From contig JBOGIQ010000112.1 in NCBI GenBank assembly GCA_050742535.1, positions 1 through 16,363 of the forward strand: DNA of 16,363 nt, given 5' to 3'. Numbering within the stretch: the first letter of the stretch is position 1; every line of letters starts with the position of its first letter. A model generated the notes under the pieces. That model had not been told where the DNA came from. It worked only from the letters and a program-made list of their open reading frames with translations, and searched no databases. This stretch comes from Gp6-AA40 sp050742535 (GTDB taxonomy: Bacteria > Acidobacteriota > Vicinamibacteria > Vicinamibacterales > UBA2999). Of this stretch, positions 1 to 5,494 are shown one piece after another. Both the position numbers and the translations under genes were made by a program.

Positions 1-2
1 GC

Positions 3-113
3 GTCGACTTCCCGAACCTGAACATGCGGCTGCGGCAGAACACCGTGCAGGAGAAGCTGTCCAGCCGCTGGCTCGACCATCTGCTGGACACGGTCGATCT
101 ACCGCATATATGA
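3..113 (+). CDS. C-terminal fragment of an unrecognised protein, cut by the window edge
   Basis: Frame 3 is open from the window edge and ends in TGA at 111-113, giving 36 residues. The peptide has mixed hydrophobic and charged composition, with runs such as MRLRQNTVQEKL and RWLDHLLDTVDLP, and reads like an amphipathic helical C-terminus of a real protein. The other two plus frames give less protein-like peptides. Its stop lies two bases from the stop of the convergent glucokinase gene, which fits a tightly packed genome. I do not recognise the family. Confidence 0.5.
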   Translation, partial: VDFPNLNMRLRQNTVQEKLSSRWLDHLLDTVDLPHI

Positions 114-115
114 AA

Positions 116-1096
116 TTACGCGCGACTCATGAGCTCTTGAGCGCGTAGCGCCGCGCCGACGAGGCCGGCCTCCGGGTTCAGGATCACCTTCACCGGGACG
201 TTCTCCACGAGCGCGCGCAGCGGGTCTTTGGCCCTGAACGCGTCCATGAAGGTCCCCGTCTTCAGCGCCGGCAGGATCTTCGGCGCAATCCCTCCACCGA
301 CGTACAGCCCTGCCGTTGCCACGGCCCGCAGCGCCAGGTTTCCCGCCTCGGCACCGTACGCGCTGACGAACATCCGCAGCGCTTCCGCGCACTGCTGACA
401 CCGCCCGCCGAGTCCGGCCTGTGAGATGCGCGAGGGAGCGTCCGCCTCGCTGGCGCCTTCGAGCATTTCGCATTCGCCGCCGCGGTGGGTGAAGCGGTGC
501 AGGTTGACGAGGCCGGGGCCGCTGAGCACCTGTTCGACTTCCACCCGCCCGAACTGATCGCGCAGCGTTTTCACCAGCTCGATCTCGCGATCCGTCCGCG
601 CCGCGTAATCGGCGTGTCCGCCCTCCGAGGGCACCGGCCTGAGGCGGCCGTTCACGCGGTGCAGGTAGGCCTGTCCGAGGCCGGTCCCGGCGGCGATCAC
701 CGCGGCATTTCCATCGGCGCGCGCGGCGCCCGCCTGCAGCACCGCCACTTCATCAGCCGTCAGGACCTCGACGCTCATCGCCATCGCCTCGAGATCGTTG
801 AGCAGCGCGACGCGCGGTGTGCCGAGATGCGCGGCAATCTCGGCGGCTGAAATGTCCCACGTCACGTTGGTCAGCCGCGAGACGCCGCCGATCACCGGTC
901 CGGCGACGCCGACAGCCGCCGCATCCACCGCGCCCGTGCGTCCGACGGCTCGATCGAATTCCGCGAGAATCTCGACGAGGCTGCCGTACCTGTTCGTGAC
1001 GTAACTGAGCGTCTCGATCAGGCGCGGACGCGGCGCGGCTGGTTCGAAGACGCCGAGAAGCGTTTTAGTGCCGCCAACATCGCCGCCGACGATCAT
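116..1096 (-). CDS. glk: Glucokinase (Glk family, PF02685 type)
   Basis: Predicted cytosolic glucokinase, phosphorylating glucose with ATP to glucose 6-phosphate at the entry to glycolysis. The 326-residue product matches the usual family length of about 320 and aligns by eye with E. coli Glk along its whole length. Visible motifs are the N-terminal phosphate loop GDVGGTKT (5-12), a VAGPV segment with LTNVTW (76-80), the catalytic ND pair (100-101), AAGTGLG (135-141), EGGH (158-161), VLSGPGLVNL (190-199) and GGGIAPK (267-273). The ATG at 1096 begins directly at the conserved N-terminus. There is no Shine-Dalgarno; a perfect TATAAT lies 7 nt upstream on the minus strand, so the mRNA may be leaderless. 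The gene is divergent from the MerR-like/TPR gene 24 bp away, which may regulate it. Confidence 0.93.
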   Translation of the reverse strand: MIVGGDVGGTKTLLGVFEPAAPRPRLIETLSYVTNRYGSLVEILAEFDRAVGRTGAVDAAAVGVAGPVIGGVSRLTNVTWDISAAEIAAHLGTPRVALLNDLEAMAMSVEVLTADEVAVLQAGAARADGNAAVIAAGTGLGQAYLHRVNGRLRPVPSEGGHADYAARTDREIELVKTLRDQFGRVEVEQVLSGPGLVNLHRFTHRGGECEMLEGASEADAPSRISQAGLGGRCQQCAEALRMFVSAYGAEAGNLALRAVATAGLYVGGGIAPKILPALKTGTFMDAFRAKDPLRALVENVPVKVILNPEAGLVGAALRAQELMSRA

Positions 1097-1103
1097 TTAC
1101 TGG

Positions 1104-1125
1104 ATTATATTGGTCACGTCGTGAC
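1104..1125. promoter_or_regulatory. Bidirectional promoter with overlapping -10 boxes and a 13-bp palindrome
   Basis: The 24-bp gap between glk and the MerR-like/TPR gene holds ATTATATT. Read on the minus strand this gives TATAAT (1104-1109), 7 nt before the glk ATG. Read on the plus strand it gives TATATT (1106-1111), 9 nt before the GTG at 1121. Next to it is the perfect palindrome GTCACG-T-CGTGAC (1113-1125), which lies just upstream of the glk -10 and covers the GTG start. MerR proteins typically bind dyads between -35 and -10, so this is a candidate operator. No convincing -35 box was found on either strand. Confidence 0.42.
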
Positions 1126-1933
1126 GAGCACTGGTGCACCCGCGCTTTCCCGTCGGCAGCTGCTCGAGCGGTACACGCACCTGCGCGAGGATCATCTGCG
1201 CTACATGCAGAAGTGGGGGCTGATCCGGCCCGCGCACCGCGCGCACGGCGAGACGTTCTACGCCTTTCCCGATCTCACCGTCATTCGCGAAGCCGACGCC
1301 GACCTGGGGAATGGAGCGACGTTCCGCGCGGTCCTGCGGAGTCTGCTCGCCTCGCATCAGGGTCAGCTGACGCTGGATTTCCGGATTGAAGCGCAGCCCG
1401 CGAAGGTGCTACAGCTCAGGCGGCCCGAGCCGCCGCCGCTGGCGGCGCTGCTGGAGACGCCGTTCATCGACCGGTCCTCGTCCGCAGAGCAGTACTTCAC
1501 CGCCGCCTCAATCCTCGACAACGGCGACCCGGCGAACTTCGATTCCGCTGCCGCGGCGTATCGGCGCGCGCTCGAAATCGATCCGTACCTCGTGCCGGCC
1601 CTCATCAACCTGGCGAATATTCATTACGCGCGCGACCAGATTGCCGAGGCTCAGGCGCTCTACGAGCGCGCCGTTTCGCTCGAGGGCGACATCTTCGAAT
1701 CGCACTTCAACCTTGGCAACATCTTTCACGACCTCGGCCGGTACATTGAGGCGCAGCGCTGCTACCGCGATGCCCTCCGCCTGAACCCGACGTTTGCCGA
1801 CGCGCATTTCTATCTGGCGGTGACGCTGGAGAAGAACGGGCAGTCGTCCGAGGCGCGCCCGCACTGGCGCGCCTATCAGCAGCTCGCACCCAACGGCGAG
1901 TGGGTCCATCTGGCGAAGGAATTTTCGGATTAA
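1121..1933 (+). CDS. MerR-like HTH protein fused to TPR repeats
   Basis: A 270-residue predicted regulator or scaffold. Residues 8-75 look like a degenerate MerR-type winged helix: LSRRQLLERY, then DHLRYMQKWGLIRP (recognition helix and turn into the wing) and a YAFPDLTVIREA segment, the usual position of the second MerR helix pair. Residues 80-102 form a linker. Three to four TPR units follow (about 122-260), with typical signatures such as AAAAYRRALEIDPYLVPALINLANIHY, ALYERAVSLEGD and CYRDALRLNPTFADAHFYLAVTLEK. The start is GTG at 1121; an ATG at 1205 would delete part of the HTH. There is no ribosome binding site upstream. It probably binds the palindrome overlapping its own start and could control the divergent glk gene; that link is inference. 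TPRs imply a protein partner, which is not visible here. Confidence 0.8.
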   Translation: MTSTGAPALSRRQLLERYTHLREDHLRYMQKWGLIRPAHRAHGETFYAFPDLTVIREADADLGNGATFRAVLRSLLASHQGQLTLDFRIEAQPAKVLQLRRPEPPPLAALLETPFIDRSSSAEQYFTAASILDNGDPANFDSAAAAYRRALEIDPYLVPALINLANIHYARDQIAEAQALYERAVSLEGDIFESHFNLGNIFHDLGRYIEAQRCYRDALRLNPTFADAHFYLAVTLEKNGQSSEARPHWRAYQQLAPNGEWVHLAKEFSD

Positions 1934-2011
1934 GGCTGCCACTCACCGTCGCCTCCTGGCGTTCACCGAAAACCGTTCGCGTAATAGTTCGACGCGGCGT
2001 ATCACACAGAC

Positions 2012-2617
2012 ATGTTGCTGTTTGTGCTGCTGCTGCTCGCGCCCGCACCGCAACAGAGTTCCGCGCTGGAGCCGATTCGCATCACCGGGACGGTGCGTGA
2101 CGCCACGGGCTTTCCGCTGCCGGGCGCGTCCATCCGCATCGCCGGTGAGCTGGCGGCCACGGCCGACGCTGAGGGGCGGTTTCAGATCGACGCGGCGCTA
2201 CGCGGTGCCCTCACGTTGTCGGTGTCGGCGGCGGGCTTCGCTGACCGCGAGGTTGTCGTTCAGGTGGGTCCCGGCACGGTCATCGACGTCGTCCTGTCGG
2301 TTGCCGCCGAGGCGGGCGTCCACGTGACGGCCGCGGCACCGTCAGAGAGCACCGGCACATTCCGGCTTGCACCCATCCACGTGTATCGCACGCCCGGCGC
2401 ACAGGGCGACGTGCTTCGAGCGCTGCAGGCGCTTCCAGGCGTGACCTCGCCGGACGAGGGCGCCGGGCTGTTCGTTCGCGGCGGTGACGCGAGCGAGGTC
2501 CTCGTGTCTCTTGACGACGCCGTGATGGCGCATCCGGCCGCCTCGCTGGCGACCGGTTTCGCCGGCAACTGCTTTGTGGTGACACTCGAGGTGCCGGCCG
2601 CACACGATGCCGACTGA
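2012..2617 (+). pseudogene. Truncated TonB-dependent receptor N-terminus fused to a probable histidine-kinase tail
   Basis: This 201-codon frame starts with a signal peptide (MLLFVLLLLAPAP...SSA). Residues about 22-100 form a carboxypeptidase-regulatory-like beta domain (ITGTVRDATGFPLPGASIRI...GRFQID), and about 120-178 are the start of a TonB plug (DVLRALQALPGV, GLFVRGGDASEVLVSLDDAVMAHP). The remaining plug and the roughly 600-residue barrel are missing. After MAHP the sequence changes character and ends in CFVVTLEVPAAHDAD, which resembles the last strand of a LytS-like histidine kinase ATPase domain. Its stop overlaps the response regulator start by 11 bp, as kinase-regulator pairs often do. 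The simplest reading is a deletion that removed the barrel and most of a kinase gene. An assembly error is the alternative. A TATCAC hexamer 6 nt before the ATG is a weak -10 candidate. Confidence 0.68.
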
Positions 2618-3359
2618 CCGGCTCCGCCTCATCGTCGCGGAAGACGAGGCGCTGGCACGGAGGCTGGTCCGGAAGTACGCCAGCATCTGCGCCGACGTGG
2701 ACATCGTGTGCGAATGCGCCGACACCGCGTCACTCGACTCCGCTCTCGGGCGCGTCGTCGCCGATGCCGCCCTCCTCGACGTGCGCATGCCGGGCCGGGA
2801 TGTCTTCGACGTGCTGGCCGAGGCCGCGCAGCGCGCACCGCTGCCGGCGCTCGTCTTTGCCACGGCCTACGACCGCTACGCCGCCAGGGCGTTCGAGATC
2901 AACGCTGTCGACTACCTGGTCAAGCCGTTCACCGGGACGAGGTTTGCGGAGGCAATGGCACGGCTGCGTGAGCGATGCCGGACAGGCGACTCGGTCGCCG
3001 ACGTGCCAAGGCTGTTACGCGATCTCGGCCGTCGTCCCGATCGCCTGCTCGTCCCCAGTGGGGGCAAGGTGGTGCCGTTGCCAGTGTCGGCGATCGTGTG
3101 GATAAGCGCGGAAGGCGACTACGCGCGTATCCACGTCGGCGGGAAGAGCTATCTGGTCTATCGGACCCTCAACGAACTCGAGGAACGCCTCGACGCTGCC
3201 GACTTCCTTCGCGTTCACCGTTCAGCGATCGTTCGAATCGATCGCATCGCTGAGGCCAAGCCGGCCGACAGCGGCCGCTACGAACTGACGCTGGAGGACG
3301 GCACCCGGCTCGTCGTCAGCCGCAGCCGGGCCGTCGCCTTGAAGCGGCTCATTTTGTAG
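2607..3359 (+). CDS. LytTR-family response regulator
   Basis: A 250-residue two-component regulator (AlgR/LytR class) that should bind DNA direct repeats after phosphorylation by a LytS-type kinase. The receiver domain spans 5-120 and has the acidic pocket E12-D13, the phosphoacceptor D58 in LLDVRMP, T86 in FATAYD and K106 in YLVKPF, so it looks functional. The LytTR DNA-binding domain covers about 142-250, with the hallmark FLRVHRSAIV and a C-terminal SRSRAVALKRLIL. The ATG at 2607 lies inside the end of the preceding broken frame, which appears to retain only the tail of the cognate kinase. If that deletion is real, this regulator is an orphan. A palindrome 4 bp behind its stop may protect or terminate the transcript. 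Confidence 0.92.
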   Translation: MPTDRLRLIVAEDEALARRLVRKYASICADVDIVCECADTASLDSALGRVVADAALLDVRMPGRDVFDVLAEAAQRAPLPALVFATAYDRYAARAFEINAVDYLVKPFTGTRFAEAMARLRERCRTGDSVADVPRLLRDLGRRPDRLLVPSGGKVVPLPVSAIVWISAEGDYARIHVGGKSYLVYRTLNELEERLDAADFLRVHRSAIVRIDRIAEAKPADSGRYELTLEDGTRLVVSRSRAVALKRLIL

Positions 3360-3363
3360 TGAG

Positions 3364-3381
3364 GTCCGCCTGAAGGCGGAC
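3364..3381 (+). repeat. Palindromic hairpin, copy 1
   Basis: GTCCGCCTGAAGGCGGAC is a perfect 7-bp stem with a TGAA loop, starting 4 bp after the LytTR stop codon. A copy on the opposite strand at 13513-13530 also follows a stop codon, and the identity extends outwards to 24 bp with one mismatch. There is no downstream T-run, so it is not a classic intrinsic terminator. It looks like a REP-type dispersed element. Confidence 0.75.
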
Positions 3382-3422
3382 ACTACGAACTATCCAACTA
3401 CGAACTATCCAACTACGAACTA
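3382..3422 (+). repeat. 15-bp tandem repeat, 2.7 copies
   Basis: The unit ACTACGAACTATCCA occurs at 3382-3396 and 3397-3411, followed by a partial ACTACGAACTA to 3422. It starts directly after the hairpin at 3364-3381. The last copy overlaps the stop codon (minus-strand TAG at 3420-3422) of the small Cys/His protein, so the whole convergent spacer consists of repeats. Confidence 0.85.
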
Positions 3423-3857
3423 GTACGAGTATTCGTCGCGCGGCTCGCGCTTCTTCGGCGCGCGGCGCAGCTTGTAGTACTGGCACTCCGGGCACCACGC
3501 GTCGGCGTCGAAGCCGGCGGTGCCGGCGTAGGGTTTGACTTCCCGGTGGGTGCAGAACGCCGCGTTGCCGTCCTCGGCAGGCTGCTGCCATCGGCACGAA
3601 CCAAACCGCACGAATGCGGCGGACTGCGGATTGTCCGACGTGACTATGCTTGCTGTCGAGGCGGTGCTCGCTGTCGAGGCGGTGCTCGCTGTCGAGGCGG
3701 TGCTTGCTGTCGAGGCGGTGCTTGCCGTCGACGCGGCCGGTCCGGGCGCAACCGCCGGCGCTTCCGGTGCCGTGGGAGAGGACGCCGACATCGGCGCCCG
3801 GGCGCTGTCACCGGGCGCACTCTGGTTGATCGGATTGTTATTGAAGTTGAACGCCAA
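3420..3857 (-). CDS. Small Cys/His protein with a low-complexity (STA)n linker
   Basis: A 145-residue protein of unknown function. Residues 1-42 are polar and Ala/Pro rich. Residues about 42-70 are a repeated S-T-A tract encoded by an 18-bp minisatellite. The C-terminal part (about 75-145) holds spaced Cys and His residues, FGSCRW, AFCTHREVKPY and WCPECQYYKLRR, that could form one zinc site, followed by a basic tail. The start is TTG at 3857: GGAG (plus-strand CTCC, 3865-3868) sits 7 nt upstream, and the frame overlaps the helicase 3' end by 20 bp, which suggests translational coupling. An ATG at 3791 is an alternative start. Being last in an infA-helicase cluster hints at an RNA or ribosome role, but that is only context. 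The conserved-looking Cys/His end argues for a real gene. Confidence 0.68.
   Translation of the reverse strand: MAFNFNNNPINQSAPGDSARAPMSASSPTAPEAPAVAPGPAASTASTASTASTASTASTASTASTASTASIVTSDNPQSAAFVRFGSCRWQQPAEDGNAAFCTHREVKPYAGTAGFDADAWCPECQYYKLRRAPKKREPRDEYSY
3647..3736 (-). repeat. 18-bp minisatellite, 5 copies, coding for (STASTA)n
   Basis: Five head-to-tail copies of an 18-bp unit (plus strand TGCTTGCTGTCGAGGCGG and variants) start at 3647, 3665, 3683, 3701 and 3719. The last copy is degenerate. On the coding minus strand each unit is six codons, so changes in copy number keep the reading frame and alter only the length of the S-T-A linker. Confidence 0.9.
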
Positions 3858-5157
3858 CGGCTTTCTCCAGCGCCCGCAGGGCGCGCAATTCTTCAGGAGC
3901 CACCAGCGTCAGCGCGCTCCCGGTTGATTCCGCGCGGCCGGTACGGCCGACGCGATGGACATACGCCTCGGGCGTGTCCGGAACCTCGAAATTCACGACG
4001 TGCGCGATGCCCTCGATGTCGAGGCCGCGCGCGGCGACATCCGTGGCGACCAGCACCGGATACGTTCCCGTGCGGAATCCTTCCACGGCTGACATCCGCT
4101 GCTGCTGGGTGCGATCGGCGTGCAGCGCGGCGGCGCGGACCCCCAGCGTGGTCAGGCGCGTCGCCAGTCGATCGGCGCCGATTTTCGTCCGGCAGAACAC
4201 GAGTACCGGACCTGTGGCTTCCTCGCGCAGCCAGTGCGCAAGCCACTGTGTCTTTTCGTTCGCCGCCACCGTCTGCACGGCGTGCGAGATCGTCTGTGCC
4301 GGCCCGCCCCGTCGTCCGACCTGGACGAGTTTCGGCTCGCTCAGGAACTCTTCGGTCAACTTCAGCACTTCAGCCGGCATCGTGGCCGAGAAGAGGAGCG
4401 TTTGCCGCTTCGGCGGCAGCGTGGCCATGATTCGCCGGACGTCGGGCCAGAAGCCCATGTCCAGCATGCGGTCCGCTTCGTCGAGCACCAGGATCTCGAG
4501 ACCGCGCAGGTCCACCGAGTCGTGGCGCATGTGGTCCATCAGGCGTCCGGGCGTGGCGACCACGATATCGACGCCGGCGCGCAGCGCCCGCTCCTGTATA
4601 TCCATCGGCACGCCGCCGTACACGGCGATGCTCGAGATCGTGGTGTGGTAGGTCAGGCCCTGAACCTGATCCTCGATCTGGACGGCCAGCTCGCGCGTCG
4701 GCGCCAGGATGAGCGCGCGCGTTCGCGGCGGCTGCGGCGCGGCCTCGTGGAGGAATCGCTGCAGAATCGGGACGAGAAAGGCCGCTGTCTTGCCGGTGCC
4801 GGTTTCCGCGCAGGCGATGACGTCCACGCCGGAGAGCGCAATCGGGATCACGCCGCTCTGGATCGCGCGCGTCTCGGACCAGCCGAGATCGCGGACGCCG
4901 CTCAGCAGCCGGGTATCCAGCGACAGCTGATCGAACGGAATGGGCGCGGGATCGAAGGGCGACGGCTCGTAGGGCAGCACGGCCGGCTCGGGCCTGGACT
5001 GCATCTCCGGCCGGAACCGATGCCGGCGCTGTCCGCCCGGCGCCTTGCCCGAGGCGGGCCCGCGTCGGCGGCGATTGCGCGATGAAGATGTGGTGTGGGT
5101 ACTCAAAGCAGAAGCGTTATCTCGCTCGGAACGTAATGATTCCGCGGACAGGGTCAT
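3838..5157 (-). CDS. DEAD-box ATP-dependent RNA helicase, RhlE-like
   Basis: A 439-residue cytosolic RNA helicase that probably remodels rRNA or mRNA structure. All core motifs are visible: the Q-motif region (F75 to Q100), Walker A AETGTGKT (117-124), PTRELA (153-158), TPGR (202-205), DEAD (226-229), SAT (257-259), VFCRT (319-323), ATDVAARGLD (371-380) and HRVGRTGRA (401-409). About 70 basic, disordered residues precede the core, and the long C-terminal tail seen in some RhlE proteins is absent. The ATG at 5157 overlaps infA by 41 bp and has no clear ribosome binding site. A TTG at 5106, just behind the infA stop, and the ATG at 5004 are alternative starts. The overlap with infA upstream and the Cys/His gene downstream indicates one transcript. 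The helicase call is firm; the RhlE subfamily is less so. Confidence 0.92.
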   Translation of the reverse strand: MTLSAESLRSERDNASALSTHTTSSSRNRRRRGPASGKAPGGQRRHRFRPEMQSRPEPAVLPYEPSPFDPAPIPFDQLSLDTRLLSGVRDLGWSETRAIQSGVIPIALSGVDVIACAETGTGKTAAFLVPILQRFLHEAAPQPPRTRALILAPTRELAVQIEDQVQGLTYHTTISSIAVYGGVPMDIQERALRAGVDIVVATPGRLMDHMRHDSVDLRGLEILVLDEADRMLDMGFWPDVRRIMATLPPKRQTLLFSATMPAEVLKLTEEFLSEPKLVQVGRRGGPAQTISHAVQTVAANEKTQWLAHWLREEATGPVLVFCRTKIGADRLATRLTTLGVRAAALHADRTQQQRMSAVEGFRTGTYPVLVATDVAARGLDIEGIAHVVNFEVPDTPEAYVHRVGRTGRAESTGSALTLVAPEELRALRALEKAVGVQLQ

Positions 5158-5335
5158 ACGGAGAGACGCCGACGGTCACACGGTCGCCAGGCACCACCTT
5201 GATACGGAAGCGGCGCATCCGGCCGCTCAACTGCGCCAGCACTTCGTGTCCTGCGTCGCATTGCACGCGATACAGTCCGCCCGAATGAACGGCCACGACC
5301 GTTCCCTGCATATCTATGAGATCGTCCTTGCTCAA
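5117..5335 (-). CDS. infA: Translation initiation factor IF-1
   Basis: A 72-residue S1-like OB-fold protein that binds the 30S A site during initiation. It has the same length as E. coli IF-1 and aligns with it throughout: DDLIDMQGTVV, the YRVQCDAGHEVLAQLSGRMRRFRI core, GDRVTV and the PYDPVRGIITFRAR end. The start codon is TTG at 5335. It is supported by the exact family length and by AAAGGA (plus-strand TCCTTT, 5344-5349) 8 nt upstream. The out-of-frame ATG in the leader meets a stop at once. IF genes with rare start codons can be subject to initiation control (infC uses AUU in E. coli), so the TTG may be regulatory; that is inference. It heads a cluster with the DEAD-box helicase. Confidence 0.95.
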   Translation of the reverse strand: MSKDDLIDMQGTVVAVHSGGLYRVQCDAGHEVLAQLSGRMRRFRIKVVPGDRVTVGVSPYDPVRGIITFRAR

Positions 5336-5367
5336 TCAGCTCATCCTTTCACCGAATCGTAGCAACG

Positions 5368-5396
5368 AGTGTGCCATAGCTACCGAGTACGTGCAA
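5368..5396 (-). promoter_or_regulatory. Candidate sigma70-type promoter for infA
   Basis: On the minus strand, TTGCAC (5391-5396) is followed after 17 bp by CACACT (5368-5373), which predicts a start near 5361 and a leader of about 25 nt containing the infA ribosome binding site. The -35 is good at TTG only, and the -10 matches consensus at three of six positions. The -35 overlaps the inverted repeat GTACGT-GCA-ACGTAC (5387-5401), a possible operator. The rest of the 159-bp gap also contains TGTCG-CTGAAA-CGACA (5442-5457) but no T-run terminator. Confidence 0.33.
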
Positions 5397-5494
5397 CGTA
5401 CTGACGTACAGGAATTTGTCGGATTTCAGCCGAATTCGAATTGTCGCTGAAACGACAGCAAGTGAGAGCCGTGCTGCTCATCGATGGAACACGA

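Noticed and set aside
3364..3381. Classic Rho-independent terminator
   Set aside because: The hairpin is stable but is not followed by a T-run; the second copy at 13513-13530 is the same.
3382..3422. Possible CRISPR-like array
   Set aside because: The units are contiguous 15-bp repeats with no spacers and no cas genes nearby.
3349..3597. An 82-codon minus frame ending in VRSWIVRSWIVRSVRLQAD
   Set aside because: Its end is translated tandem repeat and palindrome, and it overlaps the better-supported Cys/His protein.
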